DNA from: Candidatus Obscuribacterales bacterium
GTDB lineage: Bacteria > Cyanobacteriota > Vampirovibrionia > Obscuribacterales > Obscuribacteraceae
Length of the DNA stretch: 9,341 bases
Direction: 5' to 3'
NCBI GenBank assembly: GCA_021732245.1
Contig: JAKFVJ010000095.1
Coordinates: 1-9,341 of the forward strand
Position 1 is the first letter of the stretch, and each line of letters opens with the position of its first letter. This document shows, one piece after another, positions 1 through 5,450 of the stretch. A program made the position numbers and the translations under genes. The notes beneath the pieces are model-generated. The model made no database searches. It saw only the letters and a program-made list of their open reading frames with translations, and was not told where the DNA came from.

Positions 1-927
1 GGTCTTGTTGCTACTCGTGAAGCTTACGGTGATGCGCTAAAAGTCCTCGGTGATGTAAATGCTGAAGTTGTCGCACTTGATGCTGAAGTTGGTAACTCGA
101 CGTTTTCCGAGCGATTCGGTAAGGCTCATGCCGATCGTTTCTTCGAAATCTATATTGCTGAACAGCAGATGCTCGGTGCCGCTGTCGGTCTGGCAAGTCG
201 CGGCAAAATAGCATTTGCTTCTACGTTTGCTGCTTTCTTGAGTCGTGCGTACGACCAAATTCGTATGGCAGCAATTTCACGCTCCAATTTGCGTCTGTGC
301 GGATCACACGCCGGCGTTTCCATCGGTGAAGACGGTCCTTCGCAAATGGCTTTGGAAGACTTGTCCATGATGCGTGCTATCTTCGGATCGACAGTTCTCT
401 ATCCGTCTGACGCCATTTCAGCGTTTCAATTGGTCGAGTCCATGTCCAAGCAGGAAGGCATTTCTTACATGCGTTCAACACGTGAGAAAACACCATTGCT
501 TTATGATGCCAACGAGAAGTTCCCGATTGGCGGCAGCAAGGTGCTCAAGGAATCCAAGGAAGACAAGGCGACAATAGTTGCCGCTGGTATTACCTTGCAT
601 GAAGCATTGAAGGCATACGAAGAGCTGGTCAAAGCAGGCATTAATGTCCGCGTTATCGATGCTTATTCCGTGAAGCCTATCGATAAAGCAACACTTTCAA
701 CGGCAGCTAAGGAAACCGGACTGTTGATAGTTGTTGAAGACCACTGGCCGGAAGGTGGACTTGGCGATGCAGTACTGGAAGCTTTTGCCGGCGGCAATAA
801 CCTGCCGAAGGTAATTAAGTTAGCCGTTGGCTCCATGCCGGGTTCCGGTAAGCCAATGGAATTGCTTGATGCTGCTGGAATAAGTGCTAAGCACATTATT
901 GCGACTGTGAAAAAGTCCATCGGTTAA
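1..927 (+). CDS. tkt: Transketolase, C-terminal half (5' end outside window)
   Basis: The frame is open from base 1 and ends at TAA 925-927, giving 308 residues. It covers the pyrimidine-binding and C-terminal domains of a thiamine-diphosphate transketolase, which moves two-carbon ketol units between sugar phosphates in the pentose phosphate pathway. IAEQQM at fragment residues 52-57 holds the expected cofactor-activating Glu (E54, bases 160-162). Further along are STFAAFLSRAYDQIRMAAI, GSHAGVSIGEDGPSQ, the VKPID segment and VVEDHWPEGG. From memory, the GVSIGEDGPSQMALEDL wording is that of animal transketolases rather than the HDSIGLGEDGPTHQPVE of the E. coli/plant type. The N-terminal ThDP-binding half must lie upstream, fused or as a separate subunit gene; the window cannot show which. 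The ATG at 169 is internal, because conserved family sequence begins well before it. The gene is followed by a clear terminator. Confidence 0.95.
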   Translation, partial: GLVATREAYGDALKVLGDVNAEVVALDAEVGNSTFSERFGKAHADRFFEIYIAEQQMLGAAVGLASRGKIAFASTFAAFLSRAYDQIRMAAISRSNLRLCGSHAGVSIGEDGPSQMALEDLSMMRAIFGSTVLYPSDAISAFQLVESMSKQEGISYMRSTREKTPLLYDANEKFPIGGSKVLKESKEDKATIVAAGITLHEALKAYEELVKAGINVRVIDAYSVKPIDKATLSTAAKETGLLIVVEDHWPEGGLGDAVLEAFAGGNNLPKVIKLAVGSMPGSGKPMELLDAAGISAKHIIATVKKSIG

Positions 928-933
928 GAAAAT

Positions 934-942
934 TGGGATACT
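934..942 (+). promoter_or_regulatory. Possible extended -10 element ahead of the DUF255 operon
   Basis: TGGGATACT at 934-942 resembles an extended -10 (TG, one base, then GATACT, which matches TATAAT at 4 of 6). No good -35 is visible about 17 bases upstream. If real, transcription would begin near 949, inside the terminator hairpin. It is proposed mainly because there is no other room for a promoter between the terminator and the next start. Weak. Confidence 0.2.
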
Positions 943-945
943 GTG

Positions 946-973
946 AAAAACGGCTCGAGAGCGGGCCGTTTTT
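946..973 (+). terminator. Intrinsic terminator after transketolase
   Basis: A 12-bp arm AAAAACGGCTCG (946-957), loop AGAG (958-961) and arm CGGGCCGTTTTT (962-973) form a hairpin with one T-G pair, ending in a run of five Ts. It starts 18 bases after the transketolase stop. Because the A and T runs also pair, it may work to some degree on both strands. The next gene starts only about 20 bases further on. Confidence 0.9.
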
Positions 974-994
974 CTGTGCAAAGGATATTTGGAG

Positions 995-2794
995 ATGATT
1001 CGTAGAGGTTGGTTGGTTGCCCTGGCGTTGCAAATGGTAATTTTGTTTGCCGGACTTATTACGCATGGACAGGCTAAACAGACTCTACTTGTCTCCGGAA
1101 GTAATTGGGAGACTTGGTCGGATTCCGTTTTTGATAGAGCAAAAAAGGAAAACCGTCTGGTCATATTGGATTTGGAAGCAGGCTGGTGTCACTGGTGTCA
1201 TGTAATGGACGACAAAACTTACAAAGACCCCGAAGTGCTCAAAGTTTTGAAGAATCGCTTTATTACCGTGCGTGTTGATCAAGACTCCAGACCGGATTTA
1301 TCCACTCGTTATGAAGACTATGGTTGGCCGGCAACGATTATTTTTGATGCACAGGGTAGAGAGCTCGTTAAAAAATCGGGCTACATAAACCCTGAAGAGA
1401 TGCTCGTTTTGCTCAATGAAGTTGTAAGCAATCCCAAACCCATCGAAGACAAGAAGTCCGACGAAACTGCTATACCAACAACAGATGCCGGCTTGCCGGC
1501 CGACTTGAGAAAAGAATTGAACGACAAGCACGTAGCCGGCTACGACATTAAGGCAGGTGGCTGGAAAACCGAGCAAAAGTTTCTTGATTGGGACAGCGTT
1601 GAATATAGCCTCGCTAAGTCAAAAGAGCGTGACTATCATCCGGAAGAACGGGCTAGAGCAACTCTCGCTAACGAATTGCAACTGATGGACCCTGTTTGGG
1701 GAGGAGTTTATCAATACTCCACTCAAGGTGATTGGAGTCATCCGCATTTTGAAAAGCTAGTGCAATTCCAAGCAGAAAACATGCGCATTTATGCTCTTGC
1801 TTATGAATACTGGCAAGATCCTGAGCATTTAAAAGCAGCTCAAGATATTCATCGCTACATGAAAGAGTTTTTGATGAGCCCGGAAGGCGCATTTTATGTA
1901 AGCCAGGATGCGGACTTAGTACCTGGTGAGTCAGGACAAGGATTTTTCCAATTGTCCGATGAGCGTCGTCGTGAGATGGGCATTCCGCACATTGATAAGC
2001 ATATTTACTCGCGCGAAAATGGCTGGGTCATAAGTGCCCTCACGCAGCTCTACGCTGCCACGGCCGATCAAACTTATTTAGGCGAAGCAGAGAAAGCCGC
2101 TAAGTGGATTATTGCCAACAGATCAATTCCTAATGGTGGCTTCAGTCACGATAAAACTGATCCAAGTGGCCCATATCTTGGCGATACGCTCTCTATGGGG
2201 CGCGCTTTTCTCAATCTGTACGCAGTGACTGCCGATAGAAGCTGGCTTAAGTACTCAGAAGACGCGGCAAAATTTATTGCCAAAACCTTTGCCGGAAAAA
2301 ATGGTTTTGTCAGCAATGTCAACAAAGACTCGCAGGCAAAACTTGTGCCACAAGCCAATCTTGATGAAAATATTTCGGTTGTCCGCTTTGCCAATCTGCT
2401 TTTCCATTACACAGGCAACAATGAATACAAACAAATGGCCGATTCATCCATGCGCTATTTGGCCATGCCTGAAATCGCCCGCAAAAGACGCGTGCTGGTA
2501 GCTGGAATTCTTCTTGCTGATAGAGAAATTACAACTATACCGACTCACGTAACAGTTGTCGGCTCCAAGCAAGATCCAAAAGCAAGAGACCTATTTGCTG
2601 CAGCTTTGCGCTATCCCGGCAACTATAAGCGTACCGAATGGTCGGATGCCACTGAAGGTAAACTGCCCAACACGGATGTGGAATATCCGCAACTGAAGAA
2701 AGCGGCTGCCTTCGGCTGCGCCAACAACCGTTGCTCGGCGCCAGCCTATGATCCAGATGCGCTAGCCGCCATCATCGACCAGCTAAGCAACTAG
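995..2794 (+). CDS. Secreted DUF255 / thioredoxin-fold protein (YyaL/SSP411 family)
   Basis: A 599-residue protein. I chose ATG 995 because AAAGGA (980-985) lies 9 bases upstream; the in-frame TTG at 989 has only 3. Residues 1-27 look like a Sec signal peptide: MIRR, a hydrophobic stretch to about I22, then HGQA before K28. A thioredoxin-like DUF255 domain follows (about 38-145) with the family CHWC motif at residues 65-68 in GWCHWCHVM. The middle and C-terminal part has landmarks of the SSP411/YyaL alpha/alpha-toroid: HPHFEK (249-254), FYVSQDAD, and NGWVISAL followed by tandem helical repeats. Near the end, C575 and C580 match the family's terminal Cys pair followed by P and D. Family activity is poorly defined; the CHWC motif suggests redox chemistry. 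Many family members are cytosolic, so export is notable. It is first in a run with the DUF547 gene, which starts 9 bases after its stop. Confidence 0.9.
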   Translation: MIRRGWLVALALQMVILFAGLITHGQAKQTLLVSGSNWETWSDSVFDRAKKENRLVILDLEAGWCHWCHVMDDKTYKDPEVLKVLKNRFITVRVDQDSRPDLSTRYEDYGWPATIIFDAQGRELVKKSGYINPEEMLVLLNEVVSNPKPIEDKKSDETAIPTTDAGLPADLRKELNDKHVAGYDIKAGGWKTEQKFLDWDSVEYSLAKSKERDYHPEERARATLANELQLMDPVWGGVYQYSTQGDWSHPHFEKLVQFQAENMRIYALAYEYWQDPEHLKAAQDIHRYMKEFLMSPEGAFYVSQDADLVPGESGQGFFQLSDERRREMGIPHIDKHIYSRENGWVISALTQLYAATADQTYLGEAEKAAKWIIANRSIPNGGFSHDKTDPSGPYLGDTLSMGRAFLNLYAVTADRSWLKYSEDAAKFIAKTFAGKNGFVSNVNKDSQAKLVPQANLDENISVVRFANLLFHYTGNNEYKQMADSSMRYLAMPEIARKRRVLVAGILLADREITTIPTHVTVVGSKQDPKARDLFAAALRYPGNYKRTEWSDATEGKLPNTDVEYPQLKKAAAFGCANNRCSAPAYDPDALAAIIDQLSN

Positions 2795-2803
2795 GTGGAC
2801 GTG

Positions 2804-3640
2804 GTGCGACTAATAGCCAAAGTCATTTGCTTTTTGATGCTGATGCAAATTCAGCAAGTTGCAGCATTTGATCAGTCGCATCAGTTGTTTACAGATCAAC
2901 TAAGTAAGTACCTGAGCCGTGGGCTCGTGCACTACAAGAAATTGAAAGAACACCCGGAAGGGCTCGATCAATATCTGGCGTCACTGGCCAATCTCACTGA
3001 AGACGAATACAAAGGCTTCACTGAAAACCAGCAAAAAGCTTTTTGGATAAATGCCTACAATGCTCTCACTATAAAAAATGTCTTGAACCATTATCCGATA
3101 AGCGGTACTTTGACCTGGTTTCCGCCCAATAGCATCAGGCAAATAGTTGGCTTCTGGGATGAAGACCAGTTTCGCGTCGCCGGAGAAAACTACACTCTCT
3201 ACACAATAGTGCATGGGCGTATTCGAAAAGACTTTCATGACCCACGCATGCATTTTGCCATTGTGCCGGCTTCGCGCGGCGCACTGCCTCTGCGTTACGC
3301 GGCCTATGTGGGTGAAACAATTGACGATGATTTAAATGCACTGGCAAACAAAGTTGTAGCTGACCCGCAGTTTGTCCAGTTTGACGAAGAGAAGAATGAA
3401 GTTCGCCTGAGCAAAATCTTTGCCTGGTTTCCTCTGGATTTTATGGCGCCTGTAGGTTTTGGCAAGAAACGCCAATTGCCGCCTAACGACAATGCCGTTG
3501 TCTTGCAGTATGTGTTGCAATTACTCGATGCGCAGAAAAAGCCGCACGAAACCAAGCCGGATATTCAAGTTATTTACAAACCATATGATTGGGCTCTCAA
3601 CGATGCTGACGCTAAAAAAGCCGACAGCCGAAGAAAATAA
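2804..3640 (+). CDS. Secreted DUF547-domain protein
   Basis: A 278-residue protein from GTG 2804. GTG codons at 2795, 2801 and 2804 are all in frame. AGGTGG (2793-2798), which overlaps the upstream TAG, has a 5-base spacer only to the last, and that start gives the cleanest signal peptide: MRLIAKVICFLMLM, then QVAA before F22. DUF547 landmarks are QKAFWINAYNALTI, the NSIRQIVGFW segment, HDPRMHFAIVPAS and LPLRYAAY, then IFAWFPLDFM. The family is common in secreted bacterial proteins and in plants; its biochemical role is not established. Where many homologues have a Cys-Pro (GCPP) after the HFA..AS segment, this protein has GALPLR. The start lies 9 bases after the DUF255 stop and the end is 9 bases before the EVE start, so co-transcription is very likely. 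A shared envelope task with the redox-type DUF255 protein is inference. Confidence 0.88.
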   Translation: MRLIAKVICFLMLMQIQQVAAFDQSHQLFTDQLSKYLSRGLVHYKKLKEHPEGLDQYLASLANLTEDEYKGFTENQQKAFWINAYNALTIKNVLNHYPISGTLTWFPPNSIRQIVGFWDEDQFRVAGENYTLYTIVHGRIRKDFHDPRMHFAIVPASRGALPLRYAAYVGETIDDDLNALANKVVADPQFVQFDEEKNEVRLSKIFAWFPLDFMAPVGFGKKRQLPPNDNAVVLQYVLQLLDAQKKPHETKPDIQVIYKPYDWALNDADAKKADSRRK

Positions 3641-3649
3641 GGAGTAAAA

Positions 3650-4048
3650 ATGTCTTATTGGTTATTCAAAACAGAACCAAGCTGTTACAGCTATGATGAA
3701 TTGGAAAAAGACAAAAGGACTTGCTGGGATGGAGTCGCCAATAATCTAGCTTTGAAATATTTGCGACAGGTGAAAAAAGGCGATCTCGCCATTATCTATC
3801 ACACAGGTGATGAGAGATCGGCAATTGGTATTGCTGAAGTAACATCTGAGCCTTATGTTGATCCAAAAGAAAATGACGCCAAGCTGGCTGTCGTTGATGT
3901 AAAACCAAAAAAGCGACTGGCAAAAGCAGTAAGCCTTGCTGAAATAAAAGCAAATCCGGCTTTTGCTGATTTTCTCTTGGTGAAAATGTCGCGTTTGTCC
4001 GTGATGCCTGTGACGGACAAGCAATGGAAAATGATAGTCGGCAAGTAA
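3650..4048 (+). CDS. EVE-domain protein
   Basis: A 132-residue protein starting at ATG 3650 with AAGGAG (3639-3644, overlapping the previous stop) 5 bases upstream. It is essentially one EVE domain, a PUA-like fold: YWLFKTEPSCYSYDEL at the N-terminus, WDGVANNLALKYLR (26-39), KKGDLAIIYHTG, IGIAEVTSEPYVDP, VDVKPKKRL and LSVMPVTDKQW near the C-terminus. EVE domains relate to YTH/PUA-type modules, bind modified bases, and occur both as stand-alone proteins and in modification-dependent restriction systems. This one is stand-alone with no signal peptide, so probably cytosolic, unlike its two exported operon partners. It is slightly shorter than the usual 140-150 residues but keeps the core. No restriction or methylase gene is nearby. 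It ends directly against the stop of the converging gene, with no terminator between. Confidence 0.93.
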   Translation: MSYWLFKTEPSCYSYDELEKDKRTCWDGVANNLALKYLRQVKKGDLAIIYHTGDERSAIGIAEVTSEPYVDPKENDAKLAVVDVKPKKRLAKAVSLAEIKANPAFADFLLVKMSRLSVMPVTDKQWKMIVGK

Positions 4049-4294
4049 TTAACCGGCGCTTTGTTTTCGTACGACCCTGCTGCCTGTAGCAGTGCTGTTA
4101 ACGATGTTTCTTAGCGCGGACAACGCTTTCAAATTGGGCCAGATTACCACCTTCATCTCTTCCACTTCATAGCGACCAATTTCTCGGCGATCATAGCGGA
4201 GACAAACATCTTCCCAAAGTGCGAAAAGCTTTTTGGGACAAGTCATCTCCCTTGCCTTCTGTTGATATTCAATTAAGTCGAATTGCTCAGTCAT
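4049..4294 (-). CDS. Small unrecognised protein, 81 residues
   Basis: I do not recognise this family. ATG at 4294 gives 81 residues beginning MTEQFDLIEYQQ and ending at TAA (4051-4049), adjacent to the EVE stop. GTGGGG just upstream is a weak ribosome-binding site, 2 bases from the ATG. A TTG at 4348 would add 18 residues but has no better signal, and TTGACA there could instead be a -35 box. The sequence is charged and mostly helical by inspection, with KLFALWEDVCLRYDRREIGR and EEMKVVIWPNLKAL in the middle and a basic, low-complexity tail (RVVRKQ). No signal peptide, membrane segment or metal-binding pair is visible. Amphipathic spacing of L, V, I and W suggests a folded product rather than a chance frame, but this is the least secure gene here. 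Confidence 0.5.
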   Translation of the reverse strand: MTEQFDLIEYQQKAREMTCPKKLFALWEDVCLRYDRREIGRYEVEEMKVVIWPNLKALSALRNIVNSTATGSRVVRKQSAG

Positions 4295-4538
4295 AACCCC
4301 ACACACCCAGTTTGTGTATAGGATGTTGTTGATTACACTTGCTGTCAAGCTATCAAAAATATACGGAATGGAATATTAGTGGGTGATTTAGATATCCAAT
4401 TGGGATACGTTGCCGATCTTTATCGATGCGTTCTCGATATGTTCTTAATAAGTTCTAAATATTTTCTTTTGACAATCCGGCGCACACAATCCGTTCGTTT
4501 GTAGGGGCGCATTGCATGCGCCCGATCGACTGATAAAG
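4295..4538. other. AT-rich intergenic region
   Basis: This gap lies between the minus-strand small gene (which would be transcribed from here) and the 3' end of the macrodomain gene. It holds a REP-like palindrome near its right edge. TTGACA occurs as the complement at 4343-4348, but the nearest TATACA-like hexamer on that strand is 22 bases on, too far for a normal promoter. A second TTGACA (4469-4474, plus strand) has no -10 at 17 bases. A 41-codon frame from GTG 4379 has no ribosome-binding site. Nothing else was found. Confidence 0.6.
4498..4523 (+). repeat. REP-like palindromic repeat, copy 1
   Basis: A 26-nt unit reading TTTGTAGGGGCGC and then the rest of a palindrome. GGGCGCAT (4505-4512), loop TGC, and ATGCGCCC (4516-4523) form a perfect 8-bp stem. 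It is identical to the reverse complement of 5403-5428. It lies 15 bases beyond the 3' end of the macrodomain gene. There is no T-run after the stem on either strand, so this copy does not look like an intrinsic terminator. Short GTAGGGGCGC-type intergenic palindromes resemble REP elements, which in other bacteria are moved by RAYT (TnpA_REP) transposases; none is in this window. Confidence 0.85.
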
Positions 4539-5093
4539 CTACGTGTCAATTTTCTTCAGCGCATTTACGTAGGCGTCATAAGTCTGATTATCGAAAAGCA
4601 GAAAACGCACATCATTTACAGTACTTTCCGTGCGCAAAAATTCTTTGACGGTAGTAAGTGCAATTGCTGAGGCAAGTACGACAGGAAATCCGTAAGCTCC
4701 TGTTGAGATAGATGGGAAGGCAACAGAACTAACCTTGGCCTCGGCGGCAAGTTTCAGGCTATGCGAGTAAACGCCGGCTAACAGTGTCGCTTCATTAGCG
4801 TTGCCCCCGTGCCAAATGGGTCCGACTGCATGAATGACGTAGCGAGCTTTCAGGTTGCCACCACCGGTGATGACTGCGCATCCTGTCTGGCAGCGTCCGC
4901 TTGTTTCCCTTATTTGCTTGCACTCTTGCAAAATTGCCGGACCGCCAGCTCGATGGATAGCTCCGTCTACGCCGCCGCCGCCCATGAGCGTTGTGTTGGC
5001 GGCATTGACTATGGCATCCACTTCTTGCCGCGTGATGTCTCCCATCGCAAGGCTTAGAGTAGCCTTGCCTATCTGTAATTGATTATCAGGCAT
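4539..5093 (-). CDS. MacroD-type macrodomain ADP-ribosyl hydrolase
   Basis: A 184-residue single macrodomain, the full length expected for the YmdB/MacroD class. It shows GDIT (18-21), IVNAANTTLMGGGGVDGAIHRAGG (split around N33 and D43, the residues matching the catalytic Asn/Asp of MacroD1), YVIHAVGPIWHGG (85-97) and the phosphate loop SISTGAYGFP (128-137). Such enzymes remove O-acetyl-ADP-ribose or mono-ADP-ribose from acidic residues. The usual CPTG before the central strand reads GRCQTG here, a mild departure. The ATG at 5093 follows the zinc-ribbon stop after 3 bases. I see no clear Shine-Dalgarno sequence, so translational coupling to the zinc-ribbon gene is likely. The gene and its partner are bracketed by inverted REP-like repeats. 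No ADP-ribosyltransferase gene is nearby, so the target is unknown. Confidence 0.95.
   Translation of the reverse strand: MPDNQLQIGKATLSLAMGDITRQEVDAIVNAANTTLMGGGGVDGAIHRAGGPAILQECKQIRETSGRCQTGCAVITGGGNLKARYVIHAVGPIWHGGNANEATLLAGVYSHSLKLAAEAKVSSVAFPSISTGAYGFPVVLASAIALTTVKEFLRTESTVNDVRFLLFDNQTYDAYVNALKKIDT
5047..5068 (-). repeat. Hairpin just inside the macrodomain gene
   Basis: GCAAGGCT (5047-5054), a 6-base loop, and AGCCTTGC (5061-5068) form a perfect 8-bp inverted repeat, 25-47 bases downstream of the macrodomain ATG on its mRNA (codons 9-16). It could slow or couple initiation, or be chance. Structure only; function is not shown. Confidence 0.4.
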
Positions 5094-5096
5094 TGG

Positions 5097-5306
5097 CTAG
5101 TCGCCGGAACCCCAGTCATCATCCGAATACATTTGATTTTCTTCTTCGTCATCTTCCATGTACACGGGAATTAGTTCTTGTGGATCTAATTTATAGCAGT
5201 TGGGGCAGGAAAGTGTTCCTGTTTCATAAACAAAAACGGTCTGACAAGCTTGGCACAAGTAATGCCCTGCTTCCCTTACTTCACCGGCTGGCAATTTGGC
5301 TCTCAT
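5097..5306 (-). CDS. Small zinc-ribbon protein with acidic tail
   Basis: A 69-residue protein with a good ribosome-binding site, GAGGAG seven bases before ATG 5306. C18-x2-C21 and C34-x2-C37 (YLCQACQ and LSCPNCY) are spaced like a zinc ribbon. The last third is strongly acidic (MEDDEEENQMYSDDDWGSGD). No other domain, signal peptide or membrane segment is visible. Zinc ribbons of this size can bind nucleic acid or protein; the acidic tail suggests protein contact, but that is inference. I do not recognise the exact family. It is the first gene of a minus-strand pair, with only CCA between its TAG and the macrodomain ATG. The gene is real on the strength of its start signal, cysteine pattern and coupling; its function is unknown. 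Confidence 0.8.
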   Translation of the reverse strand: MRAKLPAGEVREAGHYLCQACQTVFVYETGTLSCPNCYKLDPQELIPVYMEDDEEENQMYSDDDWGSGD

Positions 5307-5392
5307 TGGCGTACTCCTCTTATTGGTGAGTTTCCGTGCCTATCTTCATGCTACAGCAAATCCTGGATTTCGGGGCAAGAAGGGCAAAAAGC

Positions 5393-5423
5393 CAAAAGAA
5401 AGGGGCGCATGCAATGCGCCCCT
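5393..5423 (-). terminator. Probable gdhA terminator formed by REP-like copy 2
   Basis: Read on the minus strand, the 10-bp G+C-rich stem of 5423-5401 is followed directly by TTCTTTT, the shape of a Rho-independent terminator. It lies 27 bases after the gdhA stop. Termination here would separate gdhA transcription from the zinc-ribbon/macrodomain pair. Confidence 0.6.
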
Positions 5424-5428
5424 ACAAA
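5401..5428 (-). repeat. REP-like palindromic repeat, copy 2 (inverted relative to copy 1)
   Basis: AGGGGCGCAT (5401-5410), loop GCA, and ATGCGCCCCT (5414-5423) form a perfect 10-bp stem, followed by ACAAA. Its reverse complement across 5403-5428 matches copy 1 (4498-4523) at all 26 positions. It lies between the gdhA stop and the start of the zinc-ribbon gene. Confidence 0.87.
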
Positions 5429-5450
5429 GGATAATGAAACAGTCAGGGGT

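Noticed and set aside
820..1164. 114-codon minus-strand ORF across the transketolase/DUF255 junction
   Set aside because: It crosses two well-supported plus-strand genes and a terminator; no protein features.
4295..4348. TTG 4348 as start of the small minus-strand gene
   Set aside because: It has no better ribosome-binding site than ATG 4294, and the TTGACA there looks at least as much like a -35 box.
4469..4497. Promoter from TTGACA at 4469-4474
   Set aside because: No -10-like hexamer at 16-18 bases and no gene starts downstream on that strand.
4379..4504. 41-codon plus-strand ORF from GTG 4379
   Set aside because: No ribosome-binding site, no recognisable protein pattern, and its end lies in the REP-like repeat.
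3650..5306. A defence island built on the EVE and macrodomain genes
   Set aside because: No nuclease, methylase, toxin, ADP-ribosyltransferase or helicase is present, the genes are on opposite strands, and the surroundings are housekeeping.
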